The position numbers and the translations under genes were made by a program. The notes under the pieces are model-generated. The model was not told the origin of the DNA. It saw nothing but the letters and a program-made list of their open reading frames with translations, and did no database searches. Of a DNA stretch of 49,421 bases, positions 8,184 to 17,802 are shown piece by piece; positions within the stretch are counted from its first letter, which is position 1, and each line of letters starts with the position of its first letter. The DNA is from Bacteroidaceae bacterium (GTDB lineage Bacteria > Bacteroidota > Bacteroidia > Bacteroidales > Bacteroidaceae). Location: assembly GCA_024693505.1 (NCBI GenBank), contig JAILKU010000045.1, forward strand, positions 1 through 49,421. The letters are read 5' to 3'.

Positions 8184-10955
8184 ATGAGCCAAATTGTGAG
8201 CAATGAGACGCTTGGAGGATTCGCTTCTTCAGTTACGCCCCGGAAAATTGAAGTCAGGTTCGACCTGCACCTTGAACTGAACTACCGTACGCAGTGGGGC
8301 GAATCGGTCTGCGTGGAGCTTATCCTTCAGAAAAATGTGGGGCAGAGTCTCCGCCAAATGGTGATGCACACCATGGACGGCTACTGCTGGACGCTTGACG
8401 TCCCCGTCTCGGAGCGCGATGTGACGGGATTCACCTACGAATACATCATCATGCAGAACAGCCAGGCCGTCCGGCGCGAATGGAACATCGTGCCCCGACA
8501 GTTCACGGCCCGATCGGGCGCGTCCTACATCATGAAGGATTTCTGGCGCGACATCCCCGAGGATGTTCATCTATACAGCACGGCCTACACGAACGTCGTG
8601 AGCCACTTTGAGCCCGCTCGCCCCCAACTGGTGTATTACGACAAGACACTCGTCTTCCGCGTGCAGGCGCCGCAACTGAAGGCGGGCCAGGCCCTGGCGC
8701 TGGTGGGCAGTCAGCCTCCGCTGGGCGCCTGGTCGCAGGACCGCCTGCTGCCGATGCACCGGGCCGGCGTAAACGAGTGGGTGCTGACGGCCGATGCCGC
8801 AGGACTCTATCTGCCCTTCGAATATAAATATGTCATCATAGACGAGGCGCGCGGCACGCTTATCAGGTGGGAGGACGGACCCAACCGTTGCAGCCCCTCG
8901 CAGGTGATGGACAGCCGCACCGTGCTGGTGATGTTCGACACCGTGCTGCGCACAAAGGCCGAACGGTGGAAGGCGGCCGGCGTCGTGGTGCCGCTGTTCT
9001 CGCTCAGGAGCAGGCAGAGCCAAGGGGTAGGGGACTTCGGCGATCTGGAGATGATGGCCGACTGGGCTGCCGACACGGGCATGCACGTCATTCAGCTGCT
9101 CCCCATCTCGGATACTACTCAGAACTACACCTGGACAGACAGCTATCCGTACAATGCCATCAGCATCTACGCCCTGCATCCTATGTATGCCGACCTGCGC
9201 CAACTGCCGTCCATACAAGATGCGGACTGGCTTAGGGACTATGAGATAGAGAGGCAAAGGCTGAATGAACTGGACAAGGTGGACTATGAAAAGGTGAACG
9301 CCCTGAAGCAGGACTACCTGAGACGCCTCTACCAGCAGGAGGGTCGCCAAACGATAGCTTCGCCCGAGTTCCAATCGTTCCTGGCACTGAATGAGGAATG
9401 GCTGGAGCCATATACAGTGTTCTGCATGCTGCGCGACAAATATGGCTCGGCCGATACGCAGACGTGGCCCAGATACAAGGTATGCAAGACGGACGAGATA
9501 CACGCCCTGGCCAAAAGACGGGCAAAGGAATGCGGCTACTATGCATTCGTGCAGTTCATCCTGTCCAGCCAACTCCAAAAGGCCGTGAACCATGCCCATC
9601 AGCGCGGCGTCATGCTGAAGGGTGACATCCCCATCGGTATCAGCCGGCATAGCGTGGAAGCATGGGTGGAACCGCATTACTTCCGCATGAATACTCAGGC
9701 TGGTGCTCCGCCAGATGCCTTCAGCCGGGACGGCCAGAACTGGGGCTTTCCCACATACGACTGGCAGCGGATGGCTCAGGACGGCTATCAGTGGTGGGTG
9801 AAGCGGCTGGGCAAGATGGCCGAGTATTTCGACGCCTATCGCATAGACCATGTGCTCGGCTTCTTCCGCATCTGGCAGATTCCCTACCATAGCGTTCACG
9901 GCTTGCTGGGCCATTTCTCTCCATCGCTGCCTATGAGCGTAGAGGAAATAGAGCGTTACGGGATAAGCTTCAGCCGTCAGCGCCTTACGCAGCCCTACAT
10001 TACGGACGCCATCCTCGAAAAGTTGTTCGCGGACAAAGCGGCAACGGTCAGACGCGACTATCTGCTCCCTGCAGAGGGCGGTCTTTGGAAGATGAAGCCG
10101 GAGTATGCAACGCAAAGGCAAGTCGAGAAGGCGTTTCAGGGGAAAGATGACGATTCCTCGACGCTCGTCCGCGACGGATTGTACAGACTGATCAGCAATG
10201 TGCTTTTCGTGCCCGACGAGGACATTCCTGAGACCTTTCATCCGCGAATCGCAGCCATGGATGACTTCGTTTTCCAGTCGCTCCTGCCGCATGAGAAGGA
10301 TGCCTTCTGCCGGTTACACGACGACTATTACTATCAGCGGCATAACAGCTTCTGGGAAGTGGAAGCCATGAAGAAGCTTCCCCCGCTGGTACAGTCAACC
10401 CGCATGCTTGTTTGCGCCGAAGACTTGGGTATGGTGCCATCCTGCGTAGAGCCGGTGATGGAACGACTGCGCATGCTGTCTCTCGAGATTCAGACGATGC
10501 CAAAGGCCTTTGGCATTCAGTTCGGCCGGCTCGAAGACAATCCCTATCGCAGCGTGGCCACCATCTTCACTCACGACATGCCAACCCTGCGGGGATGGTG
10601 GGAAGAGGACTTTGACCGCACTCAGATCTTCTTCAACAAAATGCTGCAACACGATGGAGCCGCGCCAAAAGTCATGCCCGGCTGGCTGTGCGAGGAAGTC
10701 GTGGCCCGCCATTTGTATTCTCCCTCAATGCTCTGTCTGATAAGCCTGCAGGACTGGTTGTCGATGGACGAGGCATTGCGGCGAAAGAATCCTGACGAGG
10801 AACGCATCAACGTACCTGCTAACTCGAGGCATTACTGGCGCTACCGTATGCACCTCGACATAGAAGATCTTATGGAGGCAGTTGAATTGAACAATCGCAT
10901 CCGCCATCTTATCAGACGCGGAGGACGAGACTGCCCGTCGACTTTTGGGCAGTAG
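8184..10955 (+). CDS. malQ: 4-alpha-glucanotransferase with N-terminal starch-binding domains
   Basis: A 923-aa GH77 amylomaltase of the long form. Residues about 20-260 look like two CBM20 starch-binding domains (the second contains ALVGSQPPLGAW and FEYKYVI). The catalytic barrel begins near PLFSLRSRQSQGVGDFGD. Active-site sequences are visible: FDAYRIDH (nucleophile Asp), VCAEDLGMVPSC (acid/base Glu) and FTHDMPTLRGWWEE. The enzyme moves glucan segments between maltodextrins in cytoplasmic starch and glycogen metabolism. The architecture resembles plant DPE2 and common Bacteroidetes enzymes. The gene stands alone here, with no sus or glycogen genes nearby. Confidence 0.93.
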   Translation: MSQIVSNETLGGFASSVTPRKIEVRFDLHLELNYRTQWGESVCVELILQKNVGQSLRQMVMHTMDGYCWTLDVPVSERDVTGFTYEYIIMQNSQAVRREWNIVPRQFTARSGASYIMKDFWRDIPEDVHLYSTAYTNVVSHFEPARPQLVYYDKTLVFRVQAPQLKAGQALALVGSQPPLGAWSQDRLLPMHRAGVNEWVLTADAAGLYLPFEYKYVIIDEARGTLIRWEDGPNRCSPSQVMDSRTVLVMFDTVLRTKAERWKAAGVVVPLFSLRSRQSQGVGDFGDLEMMADWAADTGMHVIQLLPISDTTQNYTWTDSYPYNAISIYALHPMYADLRQLPSIQDADWLRDYEIERQRLNELDKVDYEKVNALKQDYLRRLYQQEGRQTIASPEFQSFLALNEEWLEPYTVFCMLRDKYGSADTQTWPRYKVCKTDEIHALAKRRAKECGYYAFVQFILSSQLQKAVNHAHQRGVMLKGDIPIGISRHSVEAWVEPHYFRMNTQAGAPPDAFSRDGQNWGFPTYDWQRMAQDGYQWWVKRLGKMAEYFDAYRIDHVLGFFRIWQIPYHSVHGLLGHFSPSLPMSVEEIERYGISFSRQRLTQPYITDAILEKLFADKAATVRRDYLLPAEGGLWKMKPEYATQRQVEKAFQGKDDDSSTLVRDGLYRLISNVLFVPDEDIPETFHPRIAAMDDFVFQSLLPHEKDAFCRLHDDYYYQRHNSFWEVEAMKKLPPLVQSTRMLVCAEDLGMVPSCVEPVMERLRMLSLEIQTMPKAFGIQFGRLEDNPYRSVATIFTHDMPTLRGWWEEDFDRTQIFFNKMLQHDGAAPKVMPGWLCEEVVARHLYSPSMLCLISLQDWLSMDEALRRKNPDEERINVPANSRHYWRYRMHLDIEDLMEAVELNNRIRHLIRRGGRDCPSTFGQ

Positions 10956-10977
10956 AGGAATTGGGGTAGGGAGGCTA

Positions 10978-11044
10978 TGCAATTTTTGCGGAAAGGCCTT
11001 CAAAATTTTGCGCGAAGGCCTTTCCGCAAAATTTTGAAGGCCTA
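10978..11044. repeat. Dispersed palindromic element, copy 1
   Basis: Perfect 16-bp arms TTTGCGGAAAGGCCTT (10985-11000) and its complement (11015-11030) flank a 14-nt loop; sequence just outside repeats half the motif again. The element runs into the mltG stop codon. A second copy in opposite orientation lies at 37182-37231. It may act as a terminator between convergent malQ and mltG. Confidence 0.85.
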
Positions 11045-12040
11045 CCTGATGCCTCGGTTGTTCAAAGCTTGGACATAGCGGCGCGCATTGCGCAGATGCT
11101 CGGCATAGGTGGTGGCAAAATTATGTGTGCCTGAGAAATCCTCCTTGGCACACATATATATATATGTATGCTCCACATAATTAAGTACCGCATCGAGCCC
11201 TACGATGCTTGGCATGCGTATTGGGCCGGGAGGCAACCCCGGATGAAGATATGTATTGTAAGGCGATTCGAAGCGCAGGTGCTCATTATAGATGCGTCTC
11301 AGCCCGAAGGCCTGCATGGCGAACTTCACCGTTGGATCTGCCTGCAGAAGCATACCGCGACGAAGGCGGTTCAGATACAGACCGGCGACCATAGGCTTTT
11401 CGGCGTCGTTGGCCGTCTCCTCCTCGACAATGCTGGCCAGCGTGCTTACCTCGACGTGCGAAAGCCCGAGGGCTTTGGCTTTTGCTTCGCGCTTTTCGTT
11501 CCAGAACGCCTTGTTCTCCTGCGCCATCCGCTTCATAAAGCCTTTCGTCGAAACGTCCCAATATATTTCGTATGTATTGGGGATGAAAAGGGCTGGCAGC
11601 GTCTGCATCGTGTAGCCCATGCCTTCTGCTTCTTCGGCAAAGGTTGCGGCAAAGTCGGCCGAGTCCCTCATCAGCTGGGTGCCCAGATAACCGGCAAGAC
11701 GGCTTAGCGTCCTCATTGAAGGAACGGTGAGCTTTATGGGGTCTTGTGCGCCGTTTCTGAGCTTACGGAACAGCTCCAGCGATTTCACACCAGGGGCGAT
11801 GATATAATGTCCCGTGCGCGGACGGAACGACATGATGCGGTTGTAAAAGTCAAAGCGCCAGCCTAATCCGCTCTTTGTGCGAATGGAGTCAGCCGTGTCG
11901 TCTTGGTCCACATAGATGCTGTATGATTCAACATCAGATGCGGTCTTGTGCAGGAAAATATAGGTATATGCACCAAAAGCCATCCCCGTGAGTATGGCTA
12001 CCGCCAGGCTGGCCGTCAGGATAATTTTTCGTTGTGTCAC
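11042..12040 (-). CDS. mltG: Endolytic peptidoglycan transglycosylase MltG (YceG-like)
   Basis: A 332-aa protein with one N-terminal membrane anchor (residues about 7-29) and a YceG catalytic domain facing the periplasm. The catalytic glutamate sits in TLASIVEEETA (E206 by alignment with the family motif), followed by the conserved blocks GLYLNRL, LLQADPTV, YNTYLHPGLPPGPI and FSGTHNFATTYAEH. It cleaves nascent glycan strands and sets their length. The gene has its own consensus promoter at 12085-12116, and its 3' end abuts a palindromic repeat. Confidence 0.92.
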   Translation of the reverse strand: MTQRKIILTASLAVAILTGMAFGAYTYIFLHKTASDVESYSIYVDQDDTADSIRTKSGLGWRFDFYNRIMSFRPRTGHYIIAPGVKSLELFRKLRNGAQDPIKLTVPSMRTLSRLAGYLGTQLMRDSADFAATFAEEAEGMGYTMQTLPALFIPNTYEIYWDVSTKGFMKRMAQENKAFWNEKREAKAKALGLSHVEVSTLASIVEEETANDAEKPMVAGLYLNRLRRGMLLQADPTVKFAMQAFGLRRIYNEHLRFESPYNTYLHPGLPPGPIRMPSIVGLDAVLNYVEHTYIYMCAKEDFSGTHNFATTYAEHLRNARRYVQALNNRGIR

Positions 12041-12084
12041 CTTCTAATACAGATTAGCCGTTTTGATAAACATTGATTTGGGTG

Positions 12085-12116
12085 CAAAAATACATATTTC
12101 TGCGTATCAAAACAAA
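12085..12116 (-). promoter_or_regulatory. Promoter of mltG
   Basis: On the minus strand, TTTG (12113-12116), 20 nt and TATTTTTG (12085-12092) match the Bacteroidetes consensus. Confidence 0.75.
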
Positions 12117-12156
12117 AAAAGACGGGATTTTATTTTCTCTATTGAAAAAAATGCAC

Positions 12157-12164
12157 TATCTTTG
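12157..12164 (+). promoter_or_regulatory. -7 box (TATCTTTG) of tRNA-Thr
   Basis: The TAnnTTTG match lies 11 bp upstream of the tRNA 5' end, so the transcript would start almost at the tRNA. Confidence 0.7.
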
Positions 12165-12175
12165 CACCCGGTTTC

Positions 12176-12248
<73 letters not shown>

Positions 12249-12274
12249 CTTAAGTCGTAAACAAAGTAGCAGAA

Positions 12275-12307
12275 AGAGGCTTCGCAATAAAGTGTAGCCT
12301 CTTTTTT
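12275..12307 (+). terminator. Rho-independent terminator after tRNA-Thr
   Basis: AGAGGCT pairs with AGCCTCT across a 14-nt loop and is followed by a run of T. It lies 20 bp before dnaB. Confidence 0.8.
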
Positions 12308-12326
12308 ATCTCAAATTTCGAATAAA

Positions 12327-13898
12327 ATGGCAGACGATAAAACAGGAAGACGAAAGTCATCAAAAATGAAGGTGGTCGAGGTGCCGAGTGTTGATGCCTA
12401 CGGCCACAAGCAACCTCAGAACCTGGAGATGGAATGCGCAGTCCTGGGTGCTTTGATGGTCGACAGGGACGCCTATTCTCAGGTCAGCGAGTTGCTCCGT
12501 CCTGAGTCGTTCTACGACCACCGGCATCAGCTCATATTCCAGGCCGTTCAGTCGTTGAGTGCTGAGCAAAAGCCAGTTGACATCATGACGATTATTGATA
12601 AACTGGAGACCTTGGACACTTTGGAGGAGGCTGGCGGCCCTGCCTACGTCATGCAGATCAACTCGCAGATCTCGAGCAGTGCTCATCTGGAATACCATGC
12701 CAAGATCGTGGCTCAGAAGTATTTGGCGCGTCAGCTCATTACCTTCAGCAGCTGGTTGCAGACATCGGCCTTTGACAGCACGATTGACGTGGCGGACATG
12801 ATGCAGGAAGCCGAGGGCCAACTCTTCAAGATCTCGCAGACCAACCTGAAGAAGGAATATACGCAGATAAACCCCGTCATAGATCAAGTCTATGAAAACC
12901 TGAGGCTCAATGCTGCGCGCGAGAGTGGATTGAGCGGCATTACAACGGGATTCGAACAGCTTGATAAGATGACAAGCGGTTGGCAGAAGAGCGACCTCAT
13001 CATTATTGCTGCCCGTCCCGCTATGGGAAAGACGGCCTTCGTCATCTCAATGGTTCGCCGAATGGCTGTGGATTATGGTATTCCCGTTGCTATGTTCAGC
13101 CTTGAAATGTCCAATCAGCAGCTGGTACAGCGTCTGATGGTCAACGTCTGCGAGATTTCCGGCGAGAAAATGCGAAGCGGTCAGCTGGCACCCTACGAGT
13201 GGGGGCAGTTGGATGCCAAGGTGCGCTTGCTTATCGATAAACCCATCTACGTTGATGATACACCTCAGCTCTCCATCTTTGAGTTGCGTACTAAGGCTCG
13301 TCGTCTGGTTCGGGAGCATAATGTGCAATGCATCATGATTGACTATCTGCAGCTGATGAACGCCAGTGGAATGAATGTGAACAGCCGTCAGGAAGAGGTG
13401 GCCGTAATCAGCCGTTCACTGAAGGCGCTTGCCAAGGAACTCGACATTCCCATCATCGCGCTGAGTCAGTTGAACCGTGGCGTTGAAGGACGTGAGGGAT
13501 ACGAGGGCAAGCGTCCTCTGTTGAGCGACCTGCGCGAGTCGGGTTCTATTGAGCAGGATGCCGACATCGTATGCTTTATTCATCGCCCGGAATACTACGG
13601 CTTTAAGCAAGACGAGAAAGGGCGCGACGTTCGAGGGCGTGCAGAGTTCATCATCGCCAAGCATCGTAACGGTCAGATAGGAGATGTCCTGCTTCAGTTC
13701 AAGAGTGAGTTCGCACGCTTCTCAGATGTGGACGACCGTGCACCTATGCCTGGCGAGACGGTCGATCCTTCAGGCGGTACATACACGTCGCCGCCAATCT
13801 CGCCCGAGGAATTGTCCGAGCAGGAATCATTCTCTTCAAACCTTGCGGCCAGCGACCCGTTTGCCGGGCTAGGGACCTCAAACGAACCCCCATATTAA
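12327..13898 (+). CDS. dnaB: Replicative DNA helicase DnaB
   Basis: A 523-aa hexameric replicative helicase. The N-terminal all-helical domain spans about residues 28-125 (NLEMECAVLGALM). The RecA-like ATPase domain follows from about 195, with Walker A ARPAMGKTA (K235), Walker B-region MIDYLQLM, and the conserved LSQLNRGVEGR and LSDLRESGSIEQDAD blocks. It unwinds DNA ahead of the fork and interacts with primase and the clamp loader. Both ends are complete; the C-terminal tail is Ser/Pro-rich as usual. It starts just behind the tRNA-Thr terminator. Confidence 0.97.
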   Translation: MADDKTGRRKSSKMKVVEVPSVDAYGHKQPQNLEMECAVLGALMVDRDAYSQVSELLRPESFYDHRHQLIFQAVQSLSAEQKPVDIMTIIDKLETLDTLEEAGGPAYVMQINSQISSSAHLEYHAKIVAQKYLARQLITFSSWLQTSAFDSTIDVADMMQEAEGQLFKISQTNLKKEYTQINPVIDQVYENLRLNAARESGLSGITTGFEQLDKMTSGWQKSDLIIIAARPAMGKTAFVISMVRRMAVDYGIPVAMFSLEMSNQQLVQRLMVNVCEISGEKMRSGQLAPYEWGQLDAKVRLLIDKPIYVDDTPQLSIFELRTKARRLVREHNVQCIMIDYLQLMNASGMNVNSRQEEVAVISRSLKALAKELDIPIIALSQLNRGVEGREGYEGKRPLLSDLRESGSIEQDADIVCFIHRPEYYGFKQDEKGRDVRGRAEFIIAKHRNGQIGDVLLQFKSEFARFSDVDDRAPMPGETVDPSGGTYTSPPISPEELSEQESFSSNLAASDPFAGLGTSNEPPY

Positions 13899-13960
13899 GT
13901 GCAAACATGCGTTTACGAAGACAGAACGTAGCTGAAACAATCTATTTTTCATACGTTTCT

Positions 13961-13991
13961 TTTGTCAAATGCGGGAAAAATTGTAATTTTG
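13961..13991 (+). promoter_or_regulatory. Promoter of pheT
   Basis: TTTG (13961-13964), 19 nt and TAATTTTG (13984-13991) match the consensus 37 bp before the pheT ATG. Confidence 0.8.
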
Positions 13992-14027
13992 CGCGATAAT
14001 TTGCGAATAAATAAATAATATAGGTAT

Positions 14028-16535
14028 ATGAACATCTCATATAAGTGGCTAAAGGAATATGTTGATACGACCCTTACGGCGCATCAGGTAGCCGATGCTT
14101 TGACAAGCGTAGGACTGGAAGTAGGCGGCGTTGAAGAGGTACAGTCCATCAAGGGCGGCCTGGAAGGTTTGTGGATTGGCGAGGTGCTGACTTGTGAACC
14201 CCATCCCAACAGTGATCACATGCATGTCTGCACCGTAAACGTGGGTCAGGGCGAACCGCTTCAAATTGTTTGCGGAGCGCCTAATGTGGCAGCCGGACAG
14301 AAAGTCGTCGTGGCCGTAGTCGGCACGAAGTTATACGACGGTGACGAGTGCTTCACCATCAAGCGCAGCAAACTGCGTGGTGTAGAGAGTCTCGGTATGA
14401 TTTGTGCCGAGGACGAGATAGGAATCGGCACGGATCATAGTGGCATCATCGTACTGCCACAGGATGCGCCTGTCGGCACGCCAGCAGCAGAATACTACCA
14501 TATCGAGAGCGATTTTCTTATCGAAGTTGACATAACGCCAAACCGTGCAGACGCCTGCAGTCACTATGGTGTGGCTCGCGACCTCTATGTCTGGTTGCGT
14601 CAGAACGGTTATGAGACCTCGCTGCATCGTCCCGATTGTGACGACTTCGTGGTCGACAACGAGGATTTGCCTATCGATATCGACGTGATCAGCGAAGAAG
14701 GATGTCCGCGCTATTGTGCCGTCAGCCTGACGGATTGCCATGTGACCGAGAGTCCAGAGTGGCTGCAGGAGAAACTGCGTATCATCGGTCTCCGTCCCAT
14801 CAATAACATTGTGGACATTACCAACTACATCATGATGGCCTACGGTCAGCCCCTTCATTGCTTCGATGCCGACATGATTGAGGGACGCCGTGTCGTGGTG
14901 AAGACGATGCCCGAAGGAACGCCCTTTGTCACGCTGGACGGTGTGGAGCACAAGTTGTCCAGTGGCGACCTTGCCATCTGCAATGCCCGCGAACCGATGT
15001 GTATTGCCGGTGTATTCGGCGGAAAGGGTAGCGGGACGTACGAGACCACAACGAATGTCCTGCTGGAGAGTGCATACTTTAACCCGACCTGGATTCGCAA
15101 GAGTGCGCGTCGTCATGGACTGAGCACCGATGCCAGCTTCCGTTTCGAACGTGGCATCGACCCCAACGGTCAGATATATGCCCTGAAGCAGGCTGCCATT
15201 ATGGCACGACAGTTGGCCGGCGCTAAGGTGAGCATGCAGATTGTGGATGTCAACCCTCATCCTGCTGCCGATTTCCCCGTGGAGCTGAAGTACGACTATG
15301 TGGATAGCCTCATCGGCAAGCATATTCCACAGGAGATGGTGCGCAGTATCGTCGGAAGCCTGGAGATGAAGATCGTATCGGAGACGCCCGAGGGCCTCAG
15401 CCTCCTGGTGCCTGCATATAGAGTCGATGTGCAGCGTCCTTGCGATGTGGTCGAGGACATCCTGCGCATCTATGGCTATAATAATGTCGAAATACCTACT
15501 ACGCTCAAGAGCAGTCTTTCCGTGAAGGGCGAGCCCGACAAGAGCCATAAGATGCAAAACCTCATCGGCGAACAGCTCGTGGGCGCCGGTTATCGCGAGA
15601 TTCTGAACAACAGCCTGCAGCGTTCTGCCTACTACGACGGTTTGCAGTCGCTGAAGAGCGAGAATCTCGTTATGCTGCTCAATCCCCTTAGCCAGGACCT
15701 GAACGCCTTGCGCCAGACCTTGCTCTTCGGTGGCATGGAGAGCATAGCCCGCAACGTCAGCTACCGTAATGCCGACTTGCGCTTCTTCGAGTTCGGAAAC
15801 TGCTATCAGTTCCATGCCGAGAAGAAGTGCCCCGATATCATACCCGGTGTGAGCAGCAGCCGCGATCCCGAGGTCATCAAGCATGCCCTGGACGCCTATA
15901 GCGAGGACTACCACCTGGGCCTCTGGCTTACCGGACACCGTGTTTCAGGCAGCTGGGCACATCCCGATGAGGATAGTTCGTTCGCACAGCTGAAGGCTGA
16001 TGTGATGAACATCCTCTCGCGAATCGGACTGTCTTTCGGCACGCTTGTCTTTGCAGAAGGCCAGAGCGACCTCTTTGACAAGAGCATACAGATTCAGAAC
16101 CGGGGCGGTAAGGTCTTGGTGGAGATGGGCATTGTTTCGTCGGCCATCCGTGCCAAGTTCGGTCTTGCACATCCCGTCTATTATGCCGACCTGCGCTGGA
16201 ATCAGCTTATGCGAGCCGTTCGCGGTCGCGAAGTCGTCTATCACGAAATCAGCCGCTTCCCCGCAGTCAGTCGCGACCTGGCCCTGCTCATCGATGAGAA
16301 CGTTGAGTTCGGACAGATTGAGAAGATTGCATACCAGACCGAGAAGAAACTTCTGCGTGCCGTCCGCCTGTTTGACGTCTATGAGGGTAAGAACCTTCCC
16401 GCAGGCAAGAAGTCCTACGCCGTCAACTTTATTCTTCAGGACGATGAAAGGACGTTGAACGACAAGCAGATTGATGCTATAATGCAGAAGCTGATTCAAC
16501 AGTTCACCACGCAGCTCCATGCCGAGCTCCGTTAA
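14028..16535 (+). CDS. pheT: Phenylalanine--tRNA ligase beta subunit
   Basis: An 835-aa protein of full family length, forming the (alpha-beta)2 enzyme that charges tRNA-Phe. Visible in order: the N-terminal MNISYKWLKEYVD motif, an EMAP-type tRNA-binding domain (residues about 40-155, HPNSDHMHVCTVNVG), B3/B4 (about 215-390, PINNIVDITNYIM), B5 (about 405-480), the synthetase-like core, and the C-terminal FDX-ACB domain starting at SRFPAVSRDLALLIDE. pheS is not in the window, as is usual for unlinked phe genes in this phylum. The next gene, a YebC-family regulator, follows after 50 bp and may be co-transcribed. Confidence 0.97.
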   Translation: MNISYKWLKEYVDTTLTAHQVADALTSVGLEVGGVEEVQSIKGGLEGLWIGEVLTCEPHPNSDHMHVCTVNVGQGEPLQIVCGAPNVAAGQKVVVAVVGTKLYDGDECFTIKRSKLRGVESLGMICAEDEIGIGTDHSGIIVLPQDAPVGTPAAEYYHIESDFLIEVDITPNRADACSHYGVARDLYVWLRQNGYETSLHRPDCDDFVVDNEDLPIDIDVISEEGCPRYCAVSLTDCHVTESPEWLQEKLRIIGLRPINNIVDITNYIMMAYGQPLHCFDADMIEGRRVVVKTMPEGTPFVTLDGVEHKLSSGDLAICNAREPMCIAGVFGGKGSGTYETTTNVLLESAYFNPTWIRKSARRHGLSTDASFRFERGIDPNGQIYALKQAAIMARQLAGAKVSMQIVDVNPHPAADFPVELKYDYVDSLIGKHIPQEMVRSIVGSLEMKIVSETPEGLSLLVPAYRVDVQRPCDVVEDILRIYGYNNVEIPTTLKSSLSVKGEPDKSHKMQNLIGEQLVGAGYREILNNSLQRSAYYDGLQSLKSENLVMLLNPLSQDLNALRQTLLFGGMESIARNVSYRNADLRFFEFGNCYQFHAEKKCPDIIPGVSSSRDPEVIKHALDAYSEDYHLGLWLTGHRVSGSWAHPDEDSSFAQLKADVMNILSRIGLSFGTLVFAEGQSDLFDKSIQIQNRGGKVLVEMGIVSSAIRAKFGLAHPVYYADLRWNQLMRAVRGREVVYHEISRFPAVSRDLALLIDENVEFGQIEKIAYQTEKKLLRAVRLFDVYEGKNLPAGKKSYAVNFILQDDERTLNDKQIDAIMQKLIQQFTTQLHAELR

Positions 16536-16585
16536 TTAGATTAGATATTTCACATTTGACAAATAATATTTTATAAACTAAACCA

Positions 16586-17326
16586 ATGGGAAGAGCATTT
16601 GAATATCGCAAAGCGACAAAACTGAAGAGATGGGGCCACATGGCCAAGACATTCACCCGGCTGGGCAAGCAGATAGCCATAGCTGTGAAGGCTGCCGGAC
16701 CTGAGCCTGAGAACAACCCTGCACTGCGTTCCGTCATCGCCGTCTGCAAGCGTGAGAACATGCCGAAGGATAACATCGAGCGTGCCATCAAGAACGCCAT
16801 GGGCAAGGACCAGAGCGACTACAAGTCGGTGACCTACGAAGGATACGGCCCCCACGGAGTAGCCATCTTCGTGGATACGCTGACCGATAACACCACGCGT
16901 ACCGTGGCCGATGTGCGCAGCGTCTTCAACAAGTTCAGCGGAAACATGGGCACGACGGGCTCACTGGCATTCCTGTTCGATCACAAGTGTGTGTTCACCT
17001 TCAAGAAGAAGCCCGATATGGACATGGACGAGTTCATCCTCGACATGATCGACTGCGGAGTAGAGGAGGAGTACGACGAGGAGTACGACGAGGACAAGGA
17101 CGTGACCACCATCACCATCTACGGCGAGCCGACCAGCTACAACGAGATTCAGAAGAAGCTCGAGGCAGACGGCTTCGAGGATGTGGGCGGCGAGTTCACC
17201 TACATCCCCAACGACCTTAAGGACGTGACGCCCGAGCAGCGCGAGACCATCAACAAGATGGTGGACCGTCTGGAGGAGTTCGACGATGTCCAGACCGTCT
17301 ACACCAACATGAAGCCCGAGGAATAA
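16586..17326 (+). CDS. YebC/PmpR-family regulatory protein
   Basis: A 246-aa member of the YebC family, with the standard opening RAFEYRKATKLKRWGHMAKTF and the blocks ENMPKDNIERAIKNA and SVTYEGYGPHGVAI, then a Gly-rich acidic C-terminal half. Family members act as DNA-binding regulators or, in newer work, as ribosome-associated factors easing translation of difficult motifs; which applies here cannot be read from the sequence. It follows pheT by 50 bp and precedes a small TSCPD gene by 11 bp, so these three are probably one transcript ending at the 17673 hairpin. Confidence 0.92.
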   Translation: MGRAFEYRKATKLKRWGHMAKTFTRLGKQIAIAVKAAGPEPENNPALRSVIAVCKRENMPKDNIERAIKNAMGKDQSDYKSVTYEGYGPHGVAIFVDTLTDNTTRTVADVRSVFNKFSGNMGTTGSLAFLFDHKCVFTFKKKPDMDMDEFILDMIDCGVEEEYDEEYDEDKDVTTITIYGEPTSYNEIQKKLEADGFEDVGGEFTYIPNDLKDVTPEQRETINKMVDRLEEFDDVQTVYTNMKPEE

Positions 17327-17337
17327 CAAGCGATCTG

Positions 17338-17631
17338 ATGGATACCGGGAATTCCAACCAGCACAGCCGGGAGCCGCGCCAGGTACTGTACAAAACCCAC
17401 GGCACCTGCAGCCAGTTCATCGATGTGGCCCTCGACGACGAGGGGCGCATATCGCATTGCTATTTCCATGGCGGTTGCGACGGCAACACGCAGGGCATCA
17501 GCCGGATGGTAAAGGGACTCAAGCCCGAAGAGGTCATCAGCAAGCTCGATGGCATACGCTGTGGCACGAAGGGCACTTCCTGTCCCGACCAACTATGCCG
17601 CGCACTGGAGCAGCTCCAGGGGAAGCGGTAG
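17338..17631 (+). CDS. TSCPD-domain protein (TIGR03905 type)
   Basis: A 97-aa protein whose core matches the small TSCPD family related to the C-terminal extension of class II ribonucleotide reductase: YKTHGTCSQFIDVALDD, YFHGGCDGNTQGISRMVKG, and CGTKGTSCPDQLCRAL near the end. Several conserved cysteines are present. The biochemical function of the stand-alone form is not established; a nucleic-acid or reductase-associated role has been suggested by domain context. It lies 11 bp downstream of the yebC-like gene and directly before a strong terminator. Confidence 0.85.
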   Translation: MDTGNSNQHSREPRQVLYKTHGTCSQFIDVALDDEGRISHCYFHGGCDGNTQGISRMVKGLKPEEVISKLDGIRCGTKGTSCPDQLCRALEQLQGKR

Positions 17632-17672
17632 CCGCGGACGATTCTGCTGTCAGAAAATAGACGGAAAAAAGG

Positions 17673-17704
17673 GAGAGGGATGCTGAATTTTCAGCATCCC
17701 TCTC
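17673..17704 (+). terminator. Terminator of the pheT-yebC-TSCPD unit
   Basis: A perfect 15-bp stem, GAGAGGGATGCTGAA and its complement, with a 2-nt centre, followed by CATTATTAT. Confidence 0.85.
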
Positions 17705-17802
17705 TCATTATTATATAATGGTATCTGCCAAAGTCCGGCCTGAAGGGCCTGAAGGGCCAATTTATATAATGCAAGCTTATCACCATAGAGGCGGCTGACC
17801 TC